A stretch of 64,000 bases of DNA from Struthidea cinerea (lineage: Eukaryota; Chordata; Aves; Passeriformes; Corcoracidae). The DNA lies in the NCBI GenBank assembly GCA_013397865.1, contig VZTI01003932.1, positions 54,278-118,277 on the forward strand, read 5' to 3'. Below are positions 20,463-31,843 of the stretch, in pieces. Both the position numbers and the translations under genes were made by a program. The notes under the pieces are model-generated. The model was not told the origin of the DNA, did not search any database, and saw only the letters and a program-made list of their open reading frames with translations. Positions within the stretch are counted from its first letter, which is position 1, and each line of letters begins with the position of its first letter.

Positions 20463-22261
20463 ACAAGCCAGAATGCTTATTGCTTTTGAAGCAAAACTTC
20501 ATTAGTTGCTCATTCTACAGAAGCGACAATAAACCCCAAAACCAGTAGGTTTAAGAGGAGGAAGAGTCCTGGGGATTAAAGTCAGCTCAGTAAAGCCTTA
20601 AGTATAAAACTCGCTGTATTTGGAGACGTGAGGAGGTTGCAGTTTAGAGGCCTCCAGTCTCGACCTTGGCTCTGGTGAATGATCAACAACAAAAAAAGGC
20701 TCTGAAAAGGCTTTTGCTTTCCAGAATTTGTGTGTGGATTCTCTTAAGGCATCGCTGCAGTGAAGCCCTGGGAACTGCACAAGTACATAGTGAGTAAAGG
20801 GACAAATTGCACAGAGGTGCTTCTGTTCTGGCATAAAACCTTATCTCTGCAAACACCTGGTGGACAGGGGAAATCTGGAGTGAGGATCAGCACCAAGGCA
20901 CCACCGTATCACCTCTTAAATATGGGAGATGCTGCTGAGTAGTCATATCAGCTCAGGCACCTCAAAATCCTTCTATGAGCCTTTAGAGCTCAACAGTTCC
21001 TCGTTCCTCCAAAAGCTGTGGCACTTCTGCACCGTCTCTGCCAGTCTGTGGGAACACATCCATTTATCATAAAACAATCAGAGTCAGACGAAGCAACCTT
21101 TGGGACTTTGGAGCGTGAATGTTTCCCCAGTCTGTTCGGTAAAATATTTATCTTAAGGCATTTTTTAAGTTTAGTTTTGCTCCCAGGTAAGTGTAAAATG
21201 CATGGCACTGCTTTTCCAAAGGATGAAGTATTGAATAGTATGGTTCATAAATATTTTATTAAATGCTTCCCCGCAGTGTGAGGAGCATTGGAAATACAAC
21301 CAGAGTTTCTTCACTAATTCCAGGAGATAATGCAAAGATCCAAGGAGGAATAGATAAAGTTAGAAAAATAATTAGTGAGGTGATTGTTATTCAAGTCACC
21401 AGACTAAGAAATACACCCTGAAGCATCTGCAGAAGTGGCCAGAACAGTCTGAACTGCTACCTGTGACCTACCCGGGTGCAGGAGAGGTCCCAGAGGACTG
21501 ACGAGGGAAATTCCGTTGCATAAATCACTGGTTTAGTAGATTTGCAATTTGTTTCCAATTCAGTTGTTCTTTTAAAAACTCAGAATTGAACATCAGAATT
21601 ATAATGTGGGTTAAGGCTCCAGAAATGTGGTCACGGCTGAGTGTGAGCCCGGTGTCTCCCATGCCTGCTGCCACACAGGGAGGTGTTTTCAAGCCTGTCC
21701 CGAGCTTGTGGCAAACATTGAACTATAATTGTTACGTTTAATTTTTATTTTTCTTCATTGAATTGTGAGGTATGATAGAGTAGAACCAGAAAGTCGCAGA
21801 CAGAATGGCTTCAGAAAGGTCTGGACGCATTTCACCAAGGACAGAGTTACGATTTTAAGTGACGTTGGCACAGGAAGAAATGTTCTGAAATAATTATTTT
21901 AGTCACCGTGAGTGCTTGGCAATGCCAAACAGAGGAGAAATGGCTGTGCATAACTAACAGGAATGAGAAAAGCCTCGGGAGGGGTGACCGGGTGAGTGGC
22001 ATCGTGTGAGGAGTCATGGGGTGGATTTGGGGTGTTCAGCCTGAGAGGTGCAGCCGAGGCCTGGGACTTGCAGAGGGACAGAAGCTCCAAATGGGGGGAA
22101 AAGAGGATGTGGGCAATTTGTGAATTCTTTCTCCTAAGACAGGGAATAGGGTTGGCACATTTGCAGTGAAATGATCTAGGAGCAGATTTCAAGCGAGCCA
22201 ATGGATGCTGTCCCGTGGTGTGGGCAGTGCTCAGGGCTCACTGCCTCGGAGTGTGGGGAGG
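20463..22261. other. Unique sequence, nothing recognised
   Basis: 1.8 kb without repeats. No open frame of 60 codons occurs between about 21280 and 21900. Nothing recognised. Confidence 0.5.
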
Positions 22262-22997
22262 TGGGGAGACCTCAGAGCCCCTTCCAGGGCCTAAAGGGGC
22301 TCCAGGAGAGCTGGAGAGGGACTGGGGACAAGGGATGGAGGGACAGGACACAGGGAATGGCTTCCCAGTGCCAGAGGGCAGGGATGGATGGGATATTGGG
22401 AAGGAATTGTTCCCTGGGAGGGTGGGCAGGCCCTGGCACAGGGTGCCCAGAGCAGCTGTGGCTGCCCCTGGATCCCTGGCAGTGCCCAAGGCCAGGCTGG
22501 ACATTGGGGCTTGGAGCAGCCTGGGACAGTGGAAGGTGTCCCTGCCTGTCGCTGCTACGTCCAAGGCGCATAAAGAAAACCACACAGAGCCCAGGCTCAT
22601 GAACAAGTGGAAGCCGAAGCTTAAACTTTAATAATTTTCTGACTACTTTTATAGGATAGATAGCAAAAGTGTGTTGAGTGGCAATAGGTAATTGGTTCCT
22701 CGGCCATCCACCCCTTGAGAGGATTGGCCAAGTCCTAAGATACCTATTCCAAAATATTTTCAAAGTCGAAGCCATAACAATCTTGCAAAACAGCCTGCGG
22801 GTGCAAGAAGTTTATGGAACTGTGACCTTGTTTAAAATAGTTTACATGGGAAAGACAGTCTGCTCACAGAATATTGAGAAAAGGCTGAGGAATTTCTCTG
22901 CTTCGAGCTTTTTAGCACCTACACCTGCCTATGGCAGGGGTGGCACTGGATGGGCTTTAAGGTCCCTTCCAGCCCAAAGCAGTCTGGGATTCTGTGA
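22262..22997 (+). mobile_element. CR1 LINE fragment split by an LTR
   Basis: A plus-strand CR1 in two pieces, 22262-22546 and 22924-22997. The first runs from AGACCTCAGAGCCCCTTCCA to GGTGTCCCTGCC. The second resumes with CCTGCCTATGGCAGGGGTGG and ends AGTCTGGGATTCTGTGA. Removing the 367-377-bp LTR and one CCTGCC restores a continuous CR1 3' end like those at 5522 and 26892. Confidence 0.93.
22547..22923 (-). mobile_element. Solo LTR, LTR-B copy 2, inside CR1
   Basis: A 377-bp reverse-strand copy of the LTR at 966-1332, with a perfect 6-bp duplication, CCTGCC at 22541-22546 and 22924-22929, copied from the CR1 it hit. The TATA box TATAAAA (22647-22653) and a polyadenylation variant ATTAAA (22627-22632) are present on the reverse strand. 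This orders events: CR1 first, LTR-B later. Confidence 0.94.
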
Positions 22998-24582
22998 AAA
23001 GCTTAGGTGGGTTCAAGGTGCAGTTTGGCAGCGCCAGGCAGGAAAAGCTTTCCCGTGACCTCAGCAGGCCAGGGCAGGACCTTGGGCTCTGGCAGAGGGT
23101 TTTGGCTGCTCTCAGGAGCAGCTCCTTGCCTGGGGAACTTCCCCTGGAGCTGAGGGTGCTGATCCTCTGCTCCAGCATCACGTCCCAAACCAGGCTGCTT
23201 CAACACCAAATTTCTGTGACTGCAGTTTTTGAGACAGTTCTGAGCCCTTGTGCTGATCTGTAGAAAACACTGAAATTAGGGACAGTTTTGCTCTGTAGCT
23301 GAGGTAAAGAAGAATGTATGTAAAATCATTTTTAGGCTACTTGCCATGAAAATAATTTCATGACTTGCTTTTATTGTGCAATAAATTACCCGCAAAAGAG
23401 AATAACAGATTAATTTAACCAATTTAACTTGATCCCAAATAGTGTGTTATTTTATTAAGCAATGCTGTGGTGTAATTAAGAGTTGTAACTGATTAAACAC
23501 CTTGTGAAGACAGGGCTGTTAATTAATACTAAATTACAATAAAATTAACAAAGTAACATAAACAAGCCATGTAAATGTTTTTAACTGACAGGGATAATTC
23601 ATCAGCTAAAAGCTGCTTATGTGAACCCTTTCCTAAAGAATTTGCTCCAATTAATATGTATATAGTAATTGCAAAAATGGAAATGGGGCAAGAAGAGCTT
23701 TCCTTAGGATTTTTCAATTCAAAAGGCTCCTTTGATGAGAAGCATGGGGCTTTGTTAAGCTGGATGTTCTCTAATAATGTTGAAGCTAACGCCTTGAACC
23801 CCAACTTCTGGTAATGCAGGGAAAAATCTAAAATTAAACCTCAATGACACCTTCAAGACCACCTCTGGATCTGACACTTGTTTGTCTCGCTGGAATACGA
23901 ATCTGAAAAACTCCTGCCTTGCTAAGCTTTAATGTGAATATTATGTATTAATGCTACAGCTCCAATTCAGATCTCATTCGCAGGAATGTCAGCAAATGGC
24001 TGAAACTTCTTTGCATGCTTAAAAGGTTTGCTGGATTGGCTGGTTCACAAGCTCTGGAAATCCCACAGGTATTCCTTTGTCGTTGTGAATTAAGTAGAGA
24101 AACACAAAATGCAGGATCTCAAAGTGCAGGCCTGCAGGGGCCTGTGGCTGTAGGAGATACAGAAATAGTCCTGAACTTTTCCAGACTTGGGATCAAATCT
24201 GATTAAGAGCAAATAAGTCGAAGCAGGTTTTAGCAGTGTCTGAGAACTTCCAGCAGCAGGATTGCCAAGGTGTAAAATACCACTCAAGTCTTGGGGTTTC
24301 ATTCCATGTGAGGCAATGTAAAAACTCCTCAAAATATCTCTTGGTTTTAATGGAATTTTGGAACTTAGTAAAAATTAAAATTGACTTTTTCTATTATCTC
24401 ACAAACAGAAGCCCAAGAAATAGACTGTGGTTTTTCCTCAGGAAGTTATTCAAATTTAAAGACTAACATTATTATGCTTGTATCATGCTGTTGAATAATG
24501 CTGCAAGGGCTGAAATTGTGGAAAATAGACCCGGTGTGGGTACAAATTGAAGCCCCAATGTCTAAACCAGCAGGCAGCTGAC
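22998..24582. other. Unique AT-rich sequence
   Basis: Repeat-free. The part 23300-23640 is AT-rich and dense in TTAATTA, AATTTAAC and TAATTAAG words, and reads like conserved non-coding DNA. This is inferred from texture only. Confidence 0.35.
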
Positions 24583-25347
24583 ACAGCCCCAGGGAGGAGA
24601 GCCCAGAGCCTCTCTGGACAATCTGTGCAGGGCTGGGCACTGCCCAGGGCAGAAGTTCTGCCTCCTGTGCAGGGCAATCGCTGGGCTCAGGCCCTGCCCG
24701 CTGCTCTGGTGCCATTGCTGGGCCCCCGGAGCAGAGCCCGGGCCCTGCCCGGAGCCCTCCCTGCAGCCAGGGACAGCCAGGGCTGAGGGCCCCTCTCAGC
24801 TGGGGCTCCTCTCGAGGCTGAGCAGCCCCAGCTCCCTCAGCCTGTCCTGGGCACGGAGATGCTCCAGGCCCTTCCTCAGCTGCGCAGCCTCCGCCGGCCC
24901 CGCTCCAGGAGCTCCCTGGCCCTGCTGGGCTGAGCATCCAGAGCTGGACACGGCACTCCAGAGGTGCCTGCAGGGCTGCCCAGAGGGGCAGGATCCCTCC
25001 CTGCCCTGCTGGCAATGCTCTTCCTGCTGCCCCCAGGATCCCCTTGGCCTCCTGGCCCCAGGACACTCTGCTGGCTCAGGGACAGCTCGGTGTCCCCCAG
25101 GACCCCCAGGACACTCTGCTGCCTCTGGGACAGCTCGGTGTCCCCCAGGACCCCCAGGACACTCTGCTGGCTCAGGGACAGCTCGGTGTCCCCTCAGGAT
25201 GCCCAGCCCAGGTCCTTCCCGGCAGAACTGCTCCAGCAGCTGATGCCGGTGCCTCAGGTTGTTCCTCCCCAATCATTGATGAATATATTGAACAATCCAG
25301 TGCCCAGTACTGAACCCTGGGGACACCACCAGTGGCAGGCCTGTAGG
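24583..25347 (-). mobile_element. CR1 LINE fragment, ~765 bp, longest here
   Basis: Reverse-strand CR1-like element. Near its 3' side it has CCCAGAGCCTCTCTGGACAA and GGCTGAGCAGCCCCAGCTCC. Further 5' it has CATCCAGAGCTGGACACGGC, the 48-bp tandem units (25057-25200), and TGAATATATTGAACAATCCA followed by CCCAGTACTGAACCCTGGGG, a signature of CR1. It lacks the extreme 3' segment that the copies at 4226 and 46270 keep, so it is truncated at both ends. Confidence 0.85.
25057..25200. repeat. Three 48-bp tandem units inside CR1
   Basis: Three adjacent 48-bp direct repeats starting at 25057, 25105 and 25153, each beginning CCCAGGACACTCTGCTG and containing GGACAGCTCGGTGTCCC. Because 48 is a multiple of three, the units read as 16-residue repeats in every frame. 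They lie inside the CR1 copy and look like a local expansion. Confidence 0.9.
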
Positions 25348-26891
25348 TAACTCAAGGTTCAACTCTGGAGAGATTTGTGGGAATTCACACACGTAAGGTC
25401 ACTGCTTGTGTGTGATCCTTAACAGGAATGACCTTGGAGGTACCCCCTCGGTTTCAGGTGCCAAAGTTCTTGCAGATGCGGGTGTTGTCTTGAGCATTAA
25501 AGGCCATGAGTTTCTGATTTCGTCTTTAGTTTTGTCTTTAGTTTTGTTTATCAGCGGATAGAGGGCTGATGGAGGAAAAGCAGCTGGGAACGCATGTGTC
25601 TGGAGCCATAAATCTCTACATTCCTGAAGGTTTCCTTGAATAGTTCCGTGTAAGTGGGAAAAATATTAACCAAGGCAAACACAGCCTAAAATGGGCTTAC
25701 ATAAAAATTATGCAGAAAATATTACACAGACTGGGGGATGAAAGACTGTGGGAGCCTTTACACCTCACCGTGCTGTTCAGACGTTCCTGAACCTTATTAA
25801 GCTGGAGAGTAGGAGGGAGATTTCAGGAGGACAGGGATGAGTATGAAAAATGTGGAAGAGCATCCCTTTGTTTAAGAAGCACGGTGTAATTACGTCGTGC
25901 ATGTTCATGTCAGTCCTATTTAAAAACCTTCTGGGCTGTGGGAATGCCTGGAGTTCAAGTGGGGGATTGTGTCTGGCAGCATCCACGTGCTGGTTGAGCC
26001 CAGCTTGTGGCTGAAAGCACAACATTGTGTTTATGGCCCAGGAGCAGCTGCAGCTCCATGTTTGCACAGATAAATCCTGAATCCTTTCCTGTCCCGTGTG
26101 GGTTTTGCATTTGGTGCCTCTCGCTGTCAGTTTGGAACTGCAGGAACGTGGATCTGACTGAAGCCTGCACCCTTTAGGTGCAGACCTAAATTCCCCTGAG
26201 GACTGAGACTGGAAATGCGCATTGGGGGGTAGGTACCCCGTCTTTCCAGGCTGGAAAGGCTGCTCCCAGTTTCTCCCTGTCTGTGCCAAGAAAGACAGCG
26301 TGCTGTTCCCCACCACTGTCCCTGCCTCCACACTTCCCCAAACCCCACAGCTGCGGAGCTTCCAGGGGTTTCTCGCCAGATGAACCCGTCCCTTCCACTC
26401 ATTTGGCTGTGATGGAAACAGACTCTGGAGCACTCCGTGGTCGGTGCTCCCAGCAGGTCTGGGGGAGTGGGAGCCTGGCCAGAACAGAGTGAGGAGCAGC
26501 TGGCCGTGGGCAGGGACACGCGTGGGCACTGCCAGCTGGGCACTTGGCGGAGCTAGAGCTGCTGAGGACAGATCCATGAGTTCTGCCTCTCCCTGGGTTT
26601 CTCTCCAGCTCCCTGATGCATAGGAGCATTTCAGAGCAAAGGGCTGGCACCAGGTTTTCTGCGTTTAGAAGGAAGTCAGGATTAAGAGAGCTAAAGCCAT
26701 TGCAGCCTGAACTAGCCGGAGAAAAGATATTTTTAACATTTCTCCTTGTGTCAAACCGCTGGCATGCTCCTTGTTGGGGGGCCCATTTCTTTTGTGCTTT
26801 AAGACATCTTCCAAAAGGAATGTGATGGGGAGGACCAAGGCAGTGCCCCTGTGCTGCTCGCACACCACATTCCAGGGATGGGGGTGTTTAT
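25348..26891. other. Unique sequence with a long open frame
   Basis: Non-repetitive sequence. The reverse strand is open for 266 codons from an ATG at 26577 to 25777. The conceptual product has no recognisable domain, signal or repeat, and Pro, Ser and Gln are spread throughout. I do not call it a gene. Confidence 0.4.
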
Positions 26892-27202
26892 CTGGAGAAG
26901 AGAAGGCTCTAGGGACAACTCAGCCCCTTGCAGGGCCTAAAGGGGCGCCAGGAGAGCTGGAGAGGGACTGGGGACAAGGGATGGAGGGACAGGACACAGG
27001 GAATGGCTTCCCAGTGCCAGAGGGCAGGGATGGATGGGATATTGGGAAGGAATTGTTCCCTGGGAGGGTGGGCAGGCCCTGGCACAGGGTGCCCAGAGAA
27101 GCTGTGGCTGCCCCTGGATCCCTGGAAGAGTCCAAGGCCAGGTGGGGGTGGCACTGGATGGTCTTTTAGGTCCTTTCCAACCCAAACCATTCTGGGGTTC
27201 TA
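26892..27202 (+). mobile_element. CR1 LINE fragment with internal deletion
   Basis: Starts CTGGAGAAGAGAAGGCTCTA and passes through CCAGGAGAGCTGGAGAGGGA and the TTGTTCCCTGGGAGGGTGGG block. After CCAAGGCCAGG it jumps to TGGGGGTGGCACTGGATGG, so about 60 bp present in sister copies (CTGGACACTGGGG to CATGGCAGG) are missing. Ends CCAAACCATTCTGGGGTTCT. Confidence 0.9.
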
Positions 27203-28916
27203 CAAACCAGTTCAAATCCTCACTTGGTGGAATTCTCAGCTCCTGGCCAGGCTGTCACACTCGACATCTTGAAGCAGAGGATCCCTGTCATCTGTTGGGT
27301 GGGTTATGAACCTCCCACACGTCGAGTTTTCAAAAATCTGGTAAGTTCAGTGCCTTATTGAATTCCATTTTCTGCTCTGATTTATCAGAATGCTGCACTG
27401 GACTCTGAGGTTCTACCTTGAGCAGCTTGAAATCCCTAAAACCAAACATTTTCCAAGGCACTGTGGAATTTTGAGCAACCTGCCCTTAGGAAAAGCTCCC
27501 TAAGTCTTTTTAAAACTACTTTGGAGGTTTAATTTTATCACAAGCAGTAAATTCCTTAAATACACTTTGGATGCAGTTGTGAGTTTGTGTGGCACAGAGC
27601 ACAGAAATAAAAAGGAGAACTCAGATTTTCATTTTGGAATTCGATCGCTGCTCCCGTGTGCAGCCAAGCAAGTTCCACCAGCTGGGTGAGAGCAGCATTT
27701 CCATGCAGCACAAACAGAGGCAGACATAAATATATATTAAATGTATTCAGAAAACACGAAATAATGCTAAAACAAATCTTCCTTTGACTCAAGCTTACTT
27801 CCCACTGCCAAGAAAAACATGACCGGGTTGATTTTCCACAAAAAAAGTTGGCAGTAAATCAGATTTTCATGGCTCCGATTTGACAAGAAAACTTTTAATA
27901 AAAATGCCAGGGTAGTACCCTTTACATGTTTGTAGTATTTGATGGAGACTTTTTGGAAGATGGCTGATTTCCAAGAGATTCTAGGAACAAAACCTGGACA
28001 TTTTGCCAGTAAATGAGAGTATATTTGTAACTCGAACCTGGAGCACATGAGTTGTATCAGTTCTAGAGGATATAGTTGCACTTGTATTTTTTCTGCTGAG
28101 AACTTTTCACACTTTTCAGGCAAAATCAAACCCAGGTTTTTTTTGCTGCAGACGAGGAGGAAAAATGTTGAAAGCAAAAGAATTCTGCTGCCCCCACCCC
28201 AACCAATTTTGGTGCATGAATGTGCCTTGCAAGCAGCAAAAAAAAAGGAGTGATTGGTCTTTGCAGAAAGCAGCTCCTGTGACTATTTCAAGAACTGATC
28301 AGTATTCTTTAATTTCTTGAGTTAGGGATAAAAGTTCCTAAAATTCTGCGTCAAAATGCCAGATCAGCCACTGAGAGAAGTGCAGAGATGGCGTTTGCTA
28401 GGGGTGATGTAGGAAAATGTACAAGCATCGTTACAGGTAACACTGGCTTAATTAAAGAGGGTAATTTTCAAAGCTGCAGGAGAGATTTAGGACTCTTGCT
28501 TCGTGAGAAGAATGAATTTGCTTTCCTTAGCTGAGGTAACACTGCTCTTCATGCTGGTTTTTAACATTCCTGGGTGCTTACATGAGTTACTTCTTTCGGT
28601 GGAGAATAAGCGGAGTGAAAACCTCATGCTGGGGAGAAAAAGGGAAACTTTGGGCAGAAATAACCAGGACAGGGCCAAGAAATTAACGAAGGTGATCTTC
28701 TAAATTCCCATCTAATGGTACCTGTGGAGGTCAGGAGGGTTCAGGTGGGGTCAGATTGGGAAGGGGCTTGCAGGGCCTCTTCTTTGGGAAGGGGCTTGCA
28801 GGGCCTCTTCTGAGAGGTGTAACCACCAAAAACCTGGAGCCCTGACTTTAAACCTAAACCTTATCCCCACCTCTCACCCCACTCCCATAGTCCAGTTCCT
28901 AACCCCACTATTTTAA
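27203..28916. other. Unique sequence, 28-bp duplication
   Basis: Repeat-free apart from the tandem duplication at 28756-28811. AT-rich in the middle (27500-28200). No supported gene. Confidence 0.5.
28756..28811. repeat. Exact 28-bp tandem duplication
   Basis: Two identical adjacent 28-bp units (28756-28783 and 28784-28811), each beginning TTGGGAAGGGGCTTGC and ending GGGCCTCTTCT. The identity suggests a recent replication slip. Confidence 0.92.
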
Positions 28917-29340
28917 TCATAGAATCTTGGAATGGTTTGGGTTGGAAGGGACATCAAAGCTCTTTCAGTTCCATGGGTAGGGACACCTCCCACTGTCCCA
29001 GGCTGCTCCAAGCCCCAATGTCCAGCCTGGCCTGGGACACTGCCAGGGATCCAGGGGCAGCCACAGCTGCTCTGGGCACCCTGTGCCAGGGCCTGCCCAC
29101 CCTCCCAGGGAACAATTCCTTCCCAATATCCCATCCATCCCTGCCCTCTGGCACTGGGAAGCCATTCCCTGTGTCCTGTCCCCCCATCCCTTGTCCCCAG
29201 TCCCTCTCCAGCTCTCCTGGAGCCCCTTTAGGCCCTGGAAGGGGCTCTGAGGTCTCCCTGGAGCCTTCTGCTCTCCAGGCTGAACAATCCCAGCTCTCCC
29301 AGCCTTTCCATCCCTTTAATCATCTCCAAGGCCCTTAAGA
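28917..29340 (-). mobile_element. CR1 LINE fragment, longer 3' end
   Basis: Reverse-strand CR1: the 3' end TCATAGAATCTTGGAATGGT at 28917, then GGGACACCTCCCACTGTCCC, ATATCCCATCCATCCCTGCC, CTCCAGCTCTCCTGGAGCCC and CTCTCCAGGCTGAACAATCC, ending about 29340. It matches 30706-31062 and the forward copy at 22262 closely. Confidence 0.92.
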
Positions 29341-29589
29341 AGGAGAAGGCTGCCCTCAAAAAGGAGAATCTTAGCAATGCACCGAAATAATGCTACAGAT
29401 TTAACGATGGGAGTTGTTTTTTCAGGCAGTCACCAGCTGTAGAAATGAAGTTACTCTTTCATTTCAGCCTGGAATATGCAGGTAGAGAGCACAAAATCTT
29501 ACAATGGTTCCAATGCCATTGGTGCTTATTCTTGTTCATGGAATTTTGGGTCGATTCCATGTGGTGTTGTGTATGTGGATGAGGAAACT

Positions 29590-29977
29590 TGTTGGAGTGC
29601 ACTGGGTGGTGGTAGAGAGATGGGCCCTGAGGATCAGAGAGAGGGGCTCTGTCCTGGGCCCGGAGGGGACCCTGGGAGTGCATCCAGGTCACCGGAGATG
29701 GACTGAGAGAGGATTGTGTGTTTATGGCCAGACTGGGCCTGTGAGAAGTGTTCATTGCAGTTTGGGGCCTTATAGGGCATTGTTTGCCTGTTACCATCAT
29801 AGGTAAAATCTGTGCAATGCCCCAGGTGATTGGGGGACACTGTGGGGAACATCTTTCCTGTTTATAGGATGTGATATCCTGTTGGGTGCTGGGATTTAGG
29901 GAATTCTGACTGTGCAATGAACGGCTTTGCCTTCTCCATCTGATGAGCAAGGTCCTTGCCCACGCGTCATTACTGCA
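29590..29977 (+). mobile_element. Solo LTR, LTR-A copy 3
   Basis: A 388-bp plus-strand LTR-A, TGTTGGAGTG to CATTACTGCA. The hexamer GAAACT lies directly before it (29584-29589) and again at 29981-29986, three bases (AAA) beyond the usual TGCA end. The polyadenylation hexamer is mutated (AATGAA). Solo. Confidence 0.92.
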
Positions 29978-29986
29978 AAAGAAACT

Positions 29987-30705
29987 AAAGCAGATTTGGT
30001 GTCCATTGGGCACTGAATGCTCTGCTCCCTCCAACAGGGGTGTGAGAGTCCAGCGGGGTGACTGATCCTCCCCAGGGATAGAGTAAAATCCAAAGTAAAC
30101 CCCAGAATTGTAGACAGTGTGGATGAAATGGATCCAGCAGCTCTTGCTTTCGCCTGCTCCTCTCACACCACAGCCCAGGCCGACGGAGCAGCCACAGCCC
30201 AAGGTGCTGTCGTCACCTTCCAGTGAAACTCAGAATTGAAGTCTCTGGCTCTCTTTACAACATTAAAATCCAAACCAATTTCCATCCAAACAGCCTATTC
30301 TTTTTTCCTGCAAAACAATCTCCAGAGCTCCAAGGCCTTGCTGATTAGAGGAGAAGTGTTCTGCAGTGTGTGAACAACACACAGCATGATGCATCTTCAT
30401 TACCAAAATTCACAACGACGATCATTTATCATAAAAGCTGCTGACAATGGGCATTAATCTCTGAGTAAAGCAAGGAGGAAACTCTGTTCTCGTGGCAGTG
30501 CAATTCATTTCATCCCTCTCCCTCTCCTCCATGCCTGAAGGACTGGGAATTCTCTGGGCAAAGCCATTGCAGCCTCAGAGGTGTGGATTTTTGGGCGTGA
30601 AATGTGGAATTCTTTTGGTGGGGTGTGGAATCCAGAGGTGACCACGCTGCTGGCAGAACGTGCCTGTGTTTCACACCGCCCAGGGCAGTTTTCCATCCGT
30701 CTTCA
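29987..30705. other. Unique sequence, nothing recognised
   Basis: Non-repetitive sequence between LTR-A copy 3 and a CR1. No gene recognised. Confidence 0.5.
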
Positions 30706-31062
30706 ATTTTGGAAAGGACCTTAAAGACCTTCCATCCCCCCCCCGCCACGGGCAGGGACCCCTTCCACTGTCCCAGGCTGCTCCAAGCCCCAGTGTCCAG
30801 CCTGGCCTTGGACACTGCCAGGGATCCAGGGGCAGCCACAGCTGCTCTGGGCACCCTGTGCCAGGGCCTGCCCACCCTCCCAGGGAACAATTCCTTCCCA
30901 ATATCCCATCCGTCCCTGCCCTCTGGCACTGGGAAGCCATTCCCTGTGTCCTGTCCCTCCATCCCTTGTCCCCAGTCCCTCTCCAGCTCTCCTGGAGCCC
31001 CTTCATGCTCTGGAATGGACTTGGAGGTGACTCTGGAGCCTTCTCTTCTCCAGCTCTGTTTA
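30706..31062 (-). mobile_element. CR1 LINE fragment, longer 3' end
   Basis: Reverse-strand CR1 starting at TTTGGAAAGGACCTTAAAGA (its extreme 3' octamers are lost), with a C-run near 30736, then the usual GGGACCCCTTCCACTGTCCC, TGTGCCAGGGCCTGCCCACC and CTCCAGCTCTCCTGGAGCCC blocks, ending near TCTTCTCCAGCTCTG. Confidence 0.9.
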
Positions 31063-31670
31063 AAGCAGAGAACAGGAGTTCTTTCAGGAGGAAGGTTCAG
31101 CACTATGTTTCTACGCTAGAAACACTTATTTTTCTTTTTTAAAATATATTAGAACTGTTGGATGTCTTCAGAAATACAAACAAATGTCTGCTGTAATGAA
31201 CTGTGTGTTGTCTATTCCTTATTTTTGTCCAGTTGTACTGTTTTTTTTTGGTTTTTTTTTTTCTTTTTGTAGATATATTTATATATAGAAGAGATAAATT
31301 ATTTGGTCAAGCAGACCTGGGAAAAGCGATGCACTCCCACACACATCTGGTGTCTTGTTAATGAAGCTTTACCCATTTTTGCTCAGTTAAATTCTGAAGG
31401 CCAATAAAATACCTCCTTGTTTCCCCGTATGGAATATTTTGCTGGAAGTCAACACAACATCCATGTATTTCCCCAAATTTCCATCAGCCTTCAAAGCTGG
31501 GAGTTATCTCCTAAATCTGGCTGCCCAATGTGCTGTGGATTTATTCCACCCCAGAACAAGGCAGCAGTTTGGGTTATTGCAAAGCAAACCATGCATGCCT
31601 AAAATTCCCTGTTTCTGCTCGGAGAGCATGGCAAGCTGGCTAATTCCAATGGAAAATGGATGCTGTGCTG
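31063..31670. other. Unique sequence with T-rich run
   Basis: Non-repetitive. A T-rich run with a few interruptions is at 31240-31269, followed by AT-rich TATATTTATATATAG. No gene recognised. Confidence 0.5.
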
Positions 31671-31843
31671 TCCAGCCTGGAGAGGAGAAGGCTCCAGGAA
31701 GACCTCAGAGCCCCTTCCAGCACCTAAAGGGGCTCCAGGAGAGCTGGAGAGGCACTCGGGACAAGGGATGGAGGGACAGGACACAGGGAATGGCTTCCCA
31801 GTGCCAGAGGGCAGGGATGGATGGGATTTTGGGAAAGAATTGT
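31671..31843 (+). mobile_element. CR1 fragment lacking its 3' end
   Basis: Plus-strand piece from TCCAGCCTGGAGAGGAGAAG to GGGATTTTGGGAAAGAATTG. It then stops where sister copies continue into CCCTGGGAGGGTGGGCAGG. CR1 copies normally keep the 3' end, so a later deletion or rearrangement removed it. Confidence 0.88.

Noticed and set aside
25057..25200. Possible CRISPR-like direct repeats
   Set aside because: The 48-bp units are adjacent, with no unique spacers, and lie inside a eukaryotic CR1 copy.
24446..25272. 206- and 158-codon reverse frames with Gly/Pro-rich repeats
   Set aside because: They are translations of a CR1 copy and its 48-bp tandem units.
27205..27225. AGTTCAAATCC resembling a tRNA T-loop
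   Set aside because: No matching A-box or cloverleaf stems upstream; flanking sequence is the end of a CR1.
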